Part shown: piece by piece, positions 54,419 to 64,000 of the stretch
Position numbering within the stretch: position 1 is the first letter of the stretch
Layout: the number at the start of each line of letters is the position of its first letter
Origin: Aedes albopictus
Lineage: Eukaryota; Arthropoda; Insecta; Diptera; Culicidae
Assembly (NCBI RefSeq): GCF_035046485.1
Contig: NC_085136.1
Coordinates: 296,213,080 to 296,277,079 of the forward strand
DNA: 64,000 nucleotides
Direction: 5' to 3'
Translations under genes and position numbers: made by a program
Notes under the pieces: model-generated
What the model was told of the DNA's origin: nothing
The model's input: only the letters and a program-made list of their open reading frames with translations
Databases searched by the model: none

Positions 54419-56446
54419 TATGTGGACTTTTTCGCAATTTTTCCACTAAATTTGTCCCTGTTGTGTAGAAAATATTGTGCCTATGAACTTCAGGCATTAC
54501 TATTACAACATACTATTTCGATTGGTTATGCTAAATACAACAACATTCGTGTTATTTTTTGACCGACGTGGTCAGGGTATTGAAATTATGAAATGGCTGA
54601 TCAGCTTAAGTGAAAAAGCACTCATCTAGCGTTGAAGAGATATTTGTTTAAACTTTACCTGAACTGTGGTTTATTTGTCACAATTTCACTTATAACTCAT
54701 CCATCGAAAAAAAGTATTCCGAGTTATTAAAATGTTTTTTATTGTTTATTTTCAGGTACGAATACGTAACACATTTTGACAATCAAAAGTAAGTCTAACA
54801 TTGAGAAAACGAATACAGATGAAGCTAGCGGTTTAGGGAAAATCCATGTTCTCAAGTTGATTGAATCTTTAGTATTTTGTATTTACTGTTCGAAACAAAG
54901 TTTATAGTGATTTCTTTAATCATTTTTTAATAGTTTTGTGATTACATCCTCCTTGCTGTCATAAATGTGAGTTTTCTAGAATAAGAATGTAAAAGTTAGC
55001 GACTTCAAACTTGTTTGAAAATATTATTTGCAAAAACTCTGAGAAAGAAATATGAATTTTCTATTCGACTAGGATTTCTGAGCTCTTCACAATTACGTTT
55101 AACACAAAACCCCTAGCTGTTATATTGTTTTTGCAATGGCAGTTTAAACTCACCTTTCAACGTTTTGTGGAAGTTTTTGTTTGCGCCGTGCTATTTCCAT
55201 TCTTTATTTTTTTTGGAAAGCACAACTCTTAAATATTTATTGTTGTCTGACGTGTGGGATGCAATTGCTTCTATTTCTGATTCAATTAGTTTACTGTTGT
55301 ATAAACCACCCACATCACGAGCAATGCACTTTATACAGAACCCCGCCTTGCCTGGATGTTGATAGTTAGGTTCATGTGTGAAATTCGTTTTGTTTCTGAA
55401 CTTTTTTTTTTATCTGTTTGAAATAGCAGCAGTTCAGCCCAAATTTTGATTGGGATTTGTGTTTGGAAATTTGATAGGGATAGGGATTTAATTTGGAAAA
55501 TAATCCATTAAGTTAATTGGATTGTTTCTCTTTGAATAGACTCAATAAAACCGTCGATCTCGTAAGCCTGTAAATTTACTCCGAAAATCAACAGTAATGA
55601 GATTCTAAATATTTAGATTTCATGTGAATTTTGCAATTGAAGCTCCAAATGGAATCAACTAGGTCATATAATCTCCGCATCTAATTATCATGTCATCCCC
55701 GCGAGCGGAATTCACATGTTCAATTTCAATTGATGCCCATCCGGCACCGTTCAGTCCACTTTCATTTTCCATCGTTTTACCTTGAAAACCGAACCAACCG
55801 GCTTACCCCAAGTGGTAATTAACCTTCGTCGGAAAGACCCTGCAGCATCCCGGTTCCACCACTGACCGGACTGACCAAGTGCAACCCTCAATAAAAACCA
55901 CTGAGCACCGAGTTTTATTACTGCCGCCCGTGCCTGGTCTGGCACTCATCATTATGAATACATCTACCAACCTTAGTTCAAATCATTTCGGATGCATCTC
56001 CTCCGAACGTAAAAATAATGTTTAAAGGGAAAACACTTTCTTTCACCGGTTACTGACGCCGCCGCCGTCGCCGTCGGTACTTAGGCCAACCAGTTAGCAT
56101 ACCCGGCTAAAACACGTGTGAACAAGTTGGCTTAAGTACTTATACATTGGCAGGCAAGGAAGCCGGTTCGGTTCCAGCACGTGCTCCTCATCGAGTGCTG
56201 TTGGGCCGGATTGGGTTGTTCATAGATGTGGATAAGTGAGTGAACTGGTGCCGGAGTTGGTGATGAGGAGGAGCTGCTACTGGTTGGTTTGAAAGATTCA
56301 TTGCACTAAGAATGAGTTAATGCTTACATAGAAAATAAGATGTATTTATGTGGTCACATATGTGTCTAAATATGGTAGGTTGCGAGGTTGGCATACACTG
56401 CGTGGTTATTCAGAGTTAATGAAATTTGGATGGAGTGCACTAAAGC
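54419..56446. other. Unassigned sequence
   Basis: AT-rich to about 55,700, then GC-balanced to 56,300 with GCCGCCGCCGTCGCCGTCGG near 56,059. No ORF or element recognised. Confidence 0.4.
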
Positions 56447-56450
56447 TACA

Positions 56451-57458
56451 CTAGACTAGACTAGACTAGACTAGACTAGACTAGACTAGACTAGACTAGA
56501 CTAGACTAGACTAGACTAGACTAGACTAGACTAGACTAGACTAGACTAGACTAGACTAGACTAGACTAGACTAGACTAGACTAGACTAGACTAGACTAGA
56601 CTAGACTAGACTAGACTAGACTAGACTAGACTAGACTAGACTAGACTAGACTAGACTAGACTAGACTAGACTAGACTAGACTAGACTAGACTAGACTAGA
56701 CTAGACTAGACTAGACTAGACTAGACTAGACTAGACTAGACTAGACTAGACTAGACTAGACTAGACTAGACTAGACTAGACTAGACTAGACTAGACTAGA
56801 CTAGACTAGACTAGACTAGACTAGACTAGACTAGACTAGACTAGACTAGACTAGACTAGACTAGACTAGACTAGACTAGACTAGACTAGACTAGACTAGA
56901 CTAGACTAGACTAGACTAGACTAGACTAGACTAGACTAGACTAGACTAGACTAGACTAGACTAGACTAGACTAGACTAGACTAGACTAGACTAGACTAGA
57001 CTAGACTAGACTAGACTAGACTAGACTAGACTAGACTAGACTAGACTAGACTAGACTAGACTAGACTAGACTAGACTAGACTAGACTAGACTAGACTAGA
57101 CTAGACTAGACTAGACTAGACTAGACTAGACTAGACTAGACTAGACTAGACTAGACTAGACTAGACTAGACTAGACTAGACTAGACTAGACTAGACTAGA
57201 CTAGACTAGACTAGACTAGACTAGACTAGACTAGACTAGACTAGACTAGACTAGACTAGACTAGACTAGACTAGACTAGACTAGACTAGACTAGACTAGA
57301 CTAGACTAGACTAGACTAGACTAGACTAGACTAGACTAGACTAGACTAGACTAGACTAGACTAGACTAGACTAGACTAGACTAGACTAGACTAGACTAGA
57401 CTAGACTAGACTAGACTAGACTAGACTAGACTAGACTAGACTAGACTAGACTAGACTA
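56451..57458. repeat. (CTAGA)n pentanucleotide satellite, main block
   Basis: 1,008 bp, about 201 head-to-tail CTAGA units, with no variant unit seen. Continues at 58417 after a transposon. Confidence 0.97.
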
Positions 57459-58416
57459 AGGAGTGTATCGTAAAGTAGTTGAAAATGTTTAAAATAGCCT
57501 CAAAAATAGTTTAATACAACTTTTGAGTAATTTTATTTTTGGAGATACTGTATAAATCCTTGAAAAAAGAAATGGCTTTTATGATTTTTTAAAAATGTTC
57601 TTTTAACTGGGTTTTTAACCTACATTACTGAACGCATGTTTTTAAATTTTTGCACACCTTCTAAAAAATTTAAATTGTGAAAAAAGTTCGATAATGTTCG
57701 AAAATTGTTAACTTTTTTGTGCAAATATAATAAGCTCCACAATCCTCAAAATATAGGCAAATTATTTTTTTCAAGAAAAATATCCAGTGCATTTAAGCGC
57801 AATTCTTAAAAATGGAAAAAGGCCATTTTTGAGGAACCCCTTTTTTCTATGCTCCTCCAAATCATGTTTACGCAAATAAAAAATACATAAAATGAAAAAA
57901 TCGCATTTTTTTAAATAGGGTATGTTTTTTAATTTATGGACGACTAAGTTAGTGCAATAAATTGAATTTTATATCCTTTTAAGATATTAAAAGTAGAACT
58001 TCAAAGTTTAACCAAAAAATAGGCGTTTTTTGGAGTGGACCATTTTGTAGATATAGGAGATTTTTCTATCGAAAATATGAATTTTGAAAGTCGGTGTTGA
58101 ATGATATGTTATGTGTACATAACTGTTAACAAGCATCAATATTTTCCAGATTTTTTATAGTACAAATTTTACTCGCTACAGATTTTTGAAATGTTGAAAA
58201 ATCTTAACAAAATTGCATTTTGTGCAGATTTTTATTTTGTGAGGTGTATTCATTTAACCATATTTTCAATATTAATAAACATTTCCCAAATTTTTACAAG
58301 GTATTCTAAACTTAACTATATTGTGAAGATTTCATAGAAGAACCGAAATGAAAAGACCAACCCAGCTTCGAGATAGAGCATTCTGAACATTTTCAACTAC
58401 TTTCCGATACACTCCT
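57459..58416. mobile_element. 958-bp TA-inserted transposon inside the satellite
   Basis: Inverted ends of 29 bp begin AGGAGTGTATCG and differ at one base (57459-57487 and 58388-58416). TA lies on both sides, and removing the element plus one TA restores the uninterrupted CTAGA phase. AT-rich with no ORF: a non-autonomous element, probably of the Tc1/mariner type from its TA target. Confidence 0.9.
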
Positions 58417-58592
58417 TAGACTAGACTAGACTAGACTAGACTAGACTAGACTAGACTAGACTAGACTAGACTAGACTAGACTAGACTAGACTAGACTAGA
58501 CTAGACTAGACTAGACTAGACTAGACTAGACTAGACTAGACTAGACTAGACTAGACTAGACTAGACTAGACTAGACTAGACTAGACTAGACT
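58417..58592. repeat. (CTAGA)n satellite, distal block
   Basis: 176 bp of the same pentamer in the same phase and orientation. Confidence 0.97.
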
Positions 58593-59635
58593 GCAAACTG
58601 GTACTGCTCCATTGTCTATTTACAAGTGGAGAAGCAACCCATTCCAATGGTCATCATATGCAGACAATTTCCTATCAAATATGATACTTTCTACTCAATG
58701 TACCTAATGCAGAAGGCAAAACAAAGGGTAATAATGACGCCATTCAGTTATTGCTATTGAAATTGAAATGGCGCAGTTGATCAATCGTTTATCAGTCTAA
58801 ACGTCAAACCATAGAATCGCTCATCTGTCTTATATACTTTGGAAATACTAGATTACATGTGACGCTGATTCCTGCTTCCAGTACGCTCAAGCTCACATGA
58901 TGACCGGTTCTAATTGATTACACTCCATGGGGCAGCCAGCCATTGTCATCGCAGTTGTTGTTTTAATTAATGCACAGTTGGGTTCGACAAAGCCGATTGG
59001 GGGAGGTGGCAGATCACATCCCGGCCCGGCGGCGATTGTTTACCATCGAATATCGATTCAATTCATTGTCAGCGATGGAGCGGAAGTATTGAGTGCGTGC
59101 CAGGCCCTGATCATGTAGGTAGACCGCCCGCAAACAATAGGGCTCAATAATCCGGATTACTGATGTATGTGCTGGCGCCGGCGGTGCATTGTTTGTGGTG
59201 GCAGAGATGACATTATGCATAGAGGAGCACGCGTGCACATCTTCATAAAGTCTAAACTGCCTTTGGCTAATTCCACTGATAGCACCCTTAACCCTCTCCA
59301 TCTCACATTCTGCTGTAGGGCAAGATTAATTAGACGAATATGACGCAAAAGCTTTAGAATATGATTGTTGACTACGAAGTATTCCAGCGCCGAGCATATA
59401 GTAGAGCACCAACTTCGTCGGTATTGGGTGATGTTGTTCCAGATCCCAGAAACGTTTAGAGTCGTCTCCAATCGCATACAGTCAGAGAGCTCCCTGCAAA
59501 ATAATGTTTTCCCAATTCTTTCTTCTGACATTTGTACTACACGTGTCCAGCCCACTGAAACCTGCCACATTTTATTCATTCTACAATACCCATGATTTAT
59601 GCGCATTTGCTCACAGAATTTCCTAGGCTCCCACG
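58593..59635. other. Unassigned sequence
   Basis: Contains the small ORF at 58927-59118. The minus frame at 59157-59606 has no recognised domain; the end may be the 3' UTR of the LINE that follows. Confidence 0.35.
58927..59118 (+). CDS. Candidate small secreted-type ORF, unrecognised
   Basis: ATG in good context (CTCCATGG) opens 63 codons. The first 20 residues (QPAIVIAVVVLINAQLGS) look like a signal peptide, followed by a Gly-rich stretch. No family, no splice sites and no repeats. It could be chance; only the start context and the hydrophobic N-terminus support it. Confidence 0.2.
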   Translation: MGQPAIVIAVVVLINAQLGSTKPIGGGGRSHPGPAAIVYHRISIQFIVSDGAEVLSACQALIM

Positions 59636-59639
59636 GAGA

Positions 59640-60200
59640 ATTGGCTGGAGCACACTGAACTAAAAAAACGAAGTTTTTTCTGTCTGCATCCTTTTGCGTC
59701 CACTTTTAGTGAGCATAAAGACCAACTGAAAAGGTTTACGAGACTTAAGCTGGTTACGCAAACCGCTGAAGATCATATTAGCAGCAGCAGAAGCCTTTTC
59801 ACTACTCGGGAAACCACATTGCGACATGTCATAAGTGTTCCAAGATAAACAGATTCTTCGACAACTTCAAAAACATTCCCATCAAACATAACCTCAGCAC
59901 TGAAAGACAATGCGGCCTGCATCTATCTATACTCGCTATAATGAACTTCGTCTTGGTAGAGTTGATCGTCAAGCCCATCCTTGATAGCTCCCTCTTTAGT
60001 GTAGCATAAGCTTTCTCCACTGTCCTACGATGCCGATGAGATCAATATCGTCCACAAAGCTGAGGAGCATGTGCGACCTTGTGATGATAGAGCCATTCCT
60101 TTGCACGCTAGTCCTCTTGATCGTTCATTCGAGTGCAATGCCAACAACCCATCCAAGATCACAAACGAGGCACCTGTACACTTCATCTGTGATCATAACA
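59640..60200 (-). pseudogene. LINE reverse transcriptase fragment
   Basis: Minus-strand readings give HMLLSFVDDIDLIGI (VDD catalytic box), then EKAYATLKRELSRMGLTINS and TKTKFIIAS, the RT palm and thumb of RTE-like LINEs, followed by a decayed FxVVEESVYLGT-like segment. Frames shift between the pieces. Confidence 0.7.
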
Positions 60201-60918
60201 CTTGATTTTAATCCATTCAGCGTTGCGTTCGTCAGCCTAATTAGTTTCTCTGTAAAACCACATTGTGAAATTATCTTCCAAACCTCTTTTTTTCACTGAA
60301 ACGTGTGCTGATTTTAAAATGAGCAATTGGTTAACGTGACGTTCTATTTTTGTTATTTGACGGTTGGATACAGAATCAATCTTAAATGTAGGTTAGCTGT
60401 CACAGTCATGGCTTGGTCTGCTACATCTCCCTCCTCTAGTCTAGATATCGTACGGGCCAACTACGATGGAAGTCTTCTGTTGCTCGCAAGCTGTTCCCTG
60501 GCTACTTCCGAGGAACCTTGATCAGTTGGAAGATCTTCTGCAGTGGATTCATCAGTCATAATTGATTGCTGTTCATCAGGCTCAACGACATAGTTTTGAT
60601 CCAAATCGTTAATAGAACCCGGAGGTAGAATCTGTTGAGGATCTTCGTTGTTTGGGGTTCTTCAATTAGGACCTCCCATGCAGCTGAACATCAATAAAGG
60701 ATGCTTCCGATTCTTCATTGTTTGTAAGTGGTCAAAGCTGATTCGTATGAGATTGGATTAGTCTCTGTTGTCTACCAAGGTCCAATAGCACATTGTAGTT
60801 CATCGATGCTATGCGTTCGACTACAACTCCGGGTTTCCATGATTCCCGGTTGCCATGATGGTATTCAGCAAACACCCAATTTTTTTGTTGAAATTCGCGG
60901 TGGGTTGATCCGTACCGC

Positions 60919-61900
60919 TTAATGAGCTAGATGTTTTGATCGTAGCTGCAGCAACAGGAACCGGTTTCTTGGGTAAATCCAGTGTGGTTCTATCCGGTCT
61001 TCCACTAGAGCCTTCATATGGGGTGAGCTTTTGTTAGGTGTTCCATGAATCAACGTAAAGAAGGTTTGTAGATGTTCTGGAGTTGGAGATCTTCCTCCCT
61101 CAGTTGACTCCTTCAGTCCTCGCTTTAAAAAATCCATAAACCTTTCGGCTTGTATGATGGATTGAGGGTGATATCCCAAGCAACGCACAAGTCATATAAA
61201 AGTTACGGCAGCGTAGATTTTGGTTGTATACTAGTAAATTTGACGTTATTCTAGCGTCATGTTAGAATAACGTCAAATTAGCTTATATACAAACAAAACT
61301 TGCGCTACCGTAACTCTTATGTGACATGCGTGTTACTTGGGATGGAGTTATGAGGATGTGCATAATCCCGTTGATGCAGCAGAAGTTCTGGAAGATCAAG
61401 TGAATTGTTTTCCGTTAGCAGAAACTAACGTGCTTGGATTACCGTAGCGAGCGAACGTTTCTCGTAGTAGTTAGATTGTTGAGGAGGCGATGATGGAACG
61501 AGTCCGGAAAATCTCGGGTCACTTCGAAAAAGCATTCACAATGACCAGGTAGACCCTAATTATAATCCGTCAATCGGTTCTGCGTATTCAGTGTGTATCC
61601 GGTTTAAGAGTTTGGTAGGAACCAACCGGAAAGGACTCGAGTTAAGTTTTCTTTGCTGGCTTTGCAGCATCAGGACAGACTTTACACTGACGTACATATT
61701 CCTCTACATCGACATCCACATTCGGCCAGGAGACATGATTTCCATCAATGGCGTATGAACTCCATGCCCTCTGTTCAACTGGCACAAAACTTGTTTGCGA
61801 TAACACTAGGAAACGATGCTCCTGTCACCGAACATTACTCAGTCGATAGGACATCAGCTTTTCCTAAATTTGTCGCAGATTCATATTGAATTACGAAGTC
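60919..61900 (-). pseudogene. Ty3/gypsy integrase, split by a MITE
   Basis: GYHPQSIIQAERFMDFLKRG (60,919-61,170) matches the HPQSNGQAERF motif with the last catalytic Glu. Just upstream in coding order INGIMHILITP matches the strand before it, and the MITE at 61174-61342 separates the two. The remaining integrase core is too eroded to read securely. Confidence 0.75.
61174..61342. mobile_element. 169-bp MITE in gypsy integrase
   Basis: Inverted arms from TCCCAAGCAACGCACAAGTC to the complement in GACATGCGTGTTACTTGGGA, meeting near CTAGCGTCATGTTAG. It breaks the integrase between ITP and YHPQS. Target duplication is not certain. Confidence 0.85.
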
Positions 61901-62022
61901 GTACATCAAAAGACACATTGCTGCAGTCTATTAGCAATACAGACTGGAATGCCCTTTTTCGATCCAAAAGACTGGAGGAGGGGTTGGCGGTCAGTTTGAA
62001 AAACAAAGCGTCTTCCTTATAA

Positions 62023-62187
62023 GGGGCCATGCACAAATTACGTCACGCTTTTAGGGGGGAGGGGGGTTTTGCATAACGTGACCATCCATACAAAAATTTT
62101 TAAGGTCCCATACAAAAAGTGTGACAAAGGGGGGAGGGGGGGTTGAAAATGGTCGATTTTTGCGTGACATATTTTGTGTATCACCCC
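62023..62187. mobile_element. GGGG-type MITE, 165 bp, in gypsy
   Basis: Ends GGGGCCATGCACAAATTACG and the near-complement TTTGTGTATCACCCC, flanked by TAA on both sides (62020-62022 and 62188-62190). G-rich runs GGGGGGAGGGGGG lie inside. Confidence 0.85.
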
Positions 62188-62199
62188 TAACATCTTGTG

Positions 62200-62480
62200 A
62201 AATTTCGTGACCGTAAAAATCATCGCCAGAGTCTTCATCTCAAGGCTGAACGTAGTTAGCTTCTGCTGGCGTCGATGAGCGAGATGCGTGTGCGATGACC
62301 TTGATCTCTTCAGTTGAAAAAAAAAACAACGATGCATCATAACGGCTCCCAAACCGAATTTGGAAGCGTCGCCGGTAACAATGATCTCCTAGCAAGATTA
62401 GAAATGGGTCAGCTGCAAATTCGATTGAAGAATGGTTTTGAACCATTTGTCAACAACTTTTCGATGACATACTTCCGACC
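62200..62480 (-). pseudogene. Ty3/gypsy RNase H domain, split by a MITE
   Basis: Readings include FGAVMMHR, IAHASRSSTPAEANY and ALAMIFTVTKFHKML-like residues, typical of gypsy RNase H. The MITE at 62023-62187 lies just downstream in the coding direction. Confidence 0.75.
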
Positions 62481-62559
62481 AAATCAATCGGACATACTTA
62501 TTAAGCAGATTGACCGTGGACGATCGGAGCTCCTTCATTTGCTAGACAAACCGGCCGTA

Positions 62560-63130
62560 ATAGTCCACGACACCACGGGAGGATCTAAACTTCTGAACAT
62601 CTTAAGGAGGGGGCATTTCAAAAATGGCTTCAGTCTTCACTGGATCGAGGAGGATGGCATCTTTGCTCACGATATGCCCGAGGAACTGGATCTTCGGAAT
62701 TGCAAAACGACACTTCTCGATCTTCGGGTGAAAATCATACTCACGTATTCGTTCCAGAACTGCTTAAAGAGACCTGTCATGCTCTTTCCTGATTTGACCA
62801 GCAAAGAGGGTGTCACCCTAGTAAGGTTTGACTCTGGGAATACCAGCAACCATGCACTCAATTATGGGCTGGAACGCTCCGTATGCCGACCTGACTCCAG
62901 GTGGAATACGGTTGTAATGGAGAAGTCCTCGACGAGTGTTCACCGTGAGTAGTTTCCTTGAACTTTTCTCGACTTCAACTGCAGGTAGGCATCTGACAAA
63001 TCGAGATGGGTGAAGTAACGGAAACCAGTTAACTCGGCAAAAATATCATCTGCATGGGGCAGCGGACGACTTTCGGACTGCAACGCTTCATTCAGGCCAG
63101 TGGAATAGTCAGAGCCGAGATGTAGTCTGC
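62560..63130 (-). pseudogene. Ty3/gypsy reverse transcriptase domain
   Basis: Readings include ADYSTGLNEALQS, FRYFTHLDLSDAYLQL (first catalytic Asp), YNRIPPGVRSAYGAFQ and AIPKIQFLGHIVSKDGI. The usual YLDD box is broken: a stop replaces the Leu codon and the following residue is Gly. The palm is therefore dead. Confidence 0.85.
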
Positions 63131-63285
63131 CTTTTGCATGACGACTGTTGGTTCTGCCTAATCATAAAATTGGACAAGAATTATTATGTTGTTGTCTTCG
63201 AGAGGCTGGAGTTCCAATTCAACCTTCGGTACTGCGAAGTAGGCTACATGAAGCTTCGGACGTGCTTCCGGCTGAATGTAAAGCT

Positions 63286-63660
63286 TCACCTGGGCCTTGG
63301 TACATCGGCCGAGGGTGCTTTGGGAACCTTCAGGAAGCTGACGCTTGAGTTGCTCCACGGAATCACTCGGTCGTTGGGTAACTGCAGGTCGCACAGATTC
63401 ATGAGGTCGCTACCAAGCACGTCCAACTCAGGGTTATTTGCAACAGAATTAATTCTTCTCTTAGTAACGTCCTTGATCGTGACGCCTGTGCAGATTTCCA
63501 TGAAAAGCTCGAGACTCTCATCAGATGCTAATACCGCTTGCTCCTCCGTTGCGAAAGCTGTTGGTCCTTCGATGATGTTTCATGTCTGCTCCCAGATGAC
63601 GGTGATGTTAGATGCGGAATCGTGTTGGAGCTGGAGCTGGATGTCACGCCTGGAATGACG
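63286..63660 (-). pseudogene. Ty3/gypsy aspartic protease region
   Basis: LQLQHDSASNITVIWEQT resembles the protease active-site strand, where D-T/S-G-A/S is usual; here the Gly is replaced. Further on GVTIKDVTKRR and NPELDVLGSDLMN match the end of the gypsy protease. Decayed. Confidence 0.65.
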
Positions 63661-64000
63661 AACATGGGCCATATCCAAGTCAGGATGGTTGTAGCAAAAC
63701 GAGGGTGACCGGGTGACGTGGATGGGATCCTGTCTTTTCTGGTGTTAGCGACTGTAGAGAGAGCGAATCGGAAACCGCAGAGACAGGGTATACAAGTTTT
63801 GTGTTTATTAGCTTTTTTGTGACTTGTACGCTGATGCTTCGCGGCACTTCTCCTAGACTTCAATTCTGTGCTTCAATTGTTCCTTCGGTTTGGATATCTG
63901 AGCTTCGTGGTGGATTTCTTCGAAGTTAAGGGCTTGTCACTGGAAACCTTCCTTGTGACCTTTACACTTCACGCAGATGTGATCTGTGGAAGGGTAGTCA

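Larger units (their letters stand above)
60540..64000 (-). mobile_element. Degenerate Ty3/gypsy gag-pol, runs off the window
   Basis: On the minus strand, in pol order from right to left: a zinc knuckle-like CVKCKGHKEGFQ near 63,955; protease-like residues at about 63,500-63,660; RT at 62,560-63,130; RNase H at about 62,200-62,480; integrase at about 60,920-61,900; and a C-terminal NYNVLLDLGRQQRLIQSHTNQL segment near 60,735-60,800. Stops and frameshifts are frequent; two MITEs split it. No LTR was found at the left end; the 5' end lies beyond 64,000. Confidence 0.85.

Noticed and set aside
62314..62952. 212-codon plus-strand frame
   Set aside because: It is antisense to the Ty3/gypsy RT and RNase H coding strand, whose motifs read on the minus strand.

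Overview
The window looks like repeat-dense, AT-rich nuclear DNA of a culicine mosquito, most likely Aedes. The reasons are tRNA-derived SINEs that look like Feilai and Gecko, many MITEs with TA, TTAA or 3-bp target duplications, remnants of Jockey- and RTE-like LINEs, BEL/Pao and Ty3/gypsy elements, and long degenerate arrays built on variants of TCCTGAAG and CCCCTGAAACGCC. The species is an inference from remembered family resemblance; no search was run. I found no intact host gene. Two short ORFs (1604-1765 minus, 58927-59118 plus) are weak candidates.

Layout. 1-5,500: AT-rich array, a minus-strand LINE scrap, about 1.7 kb unassigned, then GC-rich degenerate arrays. 5,564-6,787: a compact, nearly undamaged gag-only LTR element. 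7,451-13,011: a 5.56-kb LTR element with identical 156-bp LTRs and a 5-bp target duplication, no pol, and a large interior holding a minisatellite and a possible spliced small ORF. 13,705-16,390: 5' part of a Jockey-type LINE interrupted by a Feilai SINE. 17,800-24,200: SINE scrap, GC-rich arrays in both orientations, two MITEs. 25,575-28,540: minus-strand LINE tail and BEL/Pao pol remnant carrying three later insertions. 28,980-34,280: split repeat, pogo-like MITE, 528-bp tRNA SINE, piggyBac-type MITE. 34,291-37,318: a MITE containing a 2.88-kb CAC-ended DNA transposon, itself containing two SINEs, one of which contains a 70-bp MITE. 37,500-49,400: AT-rich arrays, two fold-back elements, a perfect 534-bp palindrome, SINEs. 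49,480-54,240: LINE, BEL/Pao and second LINE fragments in tandem. 56,451-58,592: about 1.2 kb of pure (CTAGA)n split by a TA-inserted transposon. 59,640-60,200: minus-strand LINE RT. 60,540-64,000: degenerate minus-strand Ty3/gypsy gag-pol split by two MITEs.

The elements form nested layers that can be ordered in time. The old autonomous retrotransposons are full of stops and frameshifts, while the two LTR elements with about 99-100% identical LTRs are young. The most unusual items are the young non-autonomous LTR element with a phase-compatible intron, three independent insertions of a roughly 60-bp hairpin retroposon sharing its 3' hairpin with longer SINEs, and the nested CAC-ended transposon whose 4-bp target duplication is confirmed by an empty-site paralogue in the same window.
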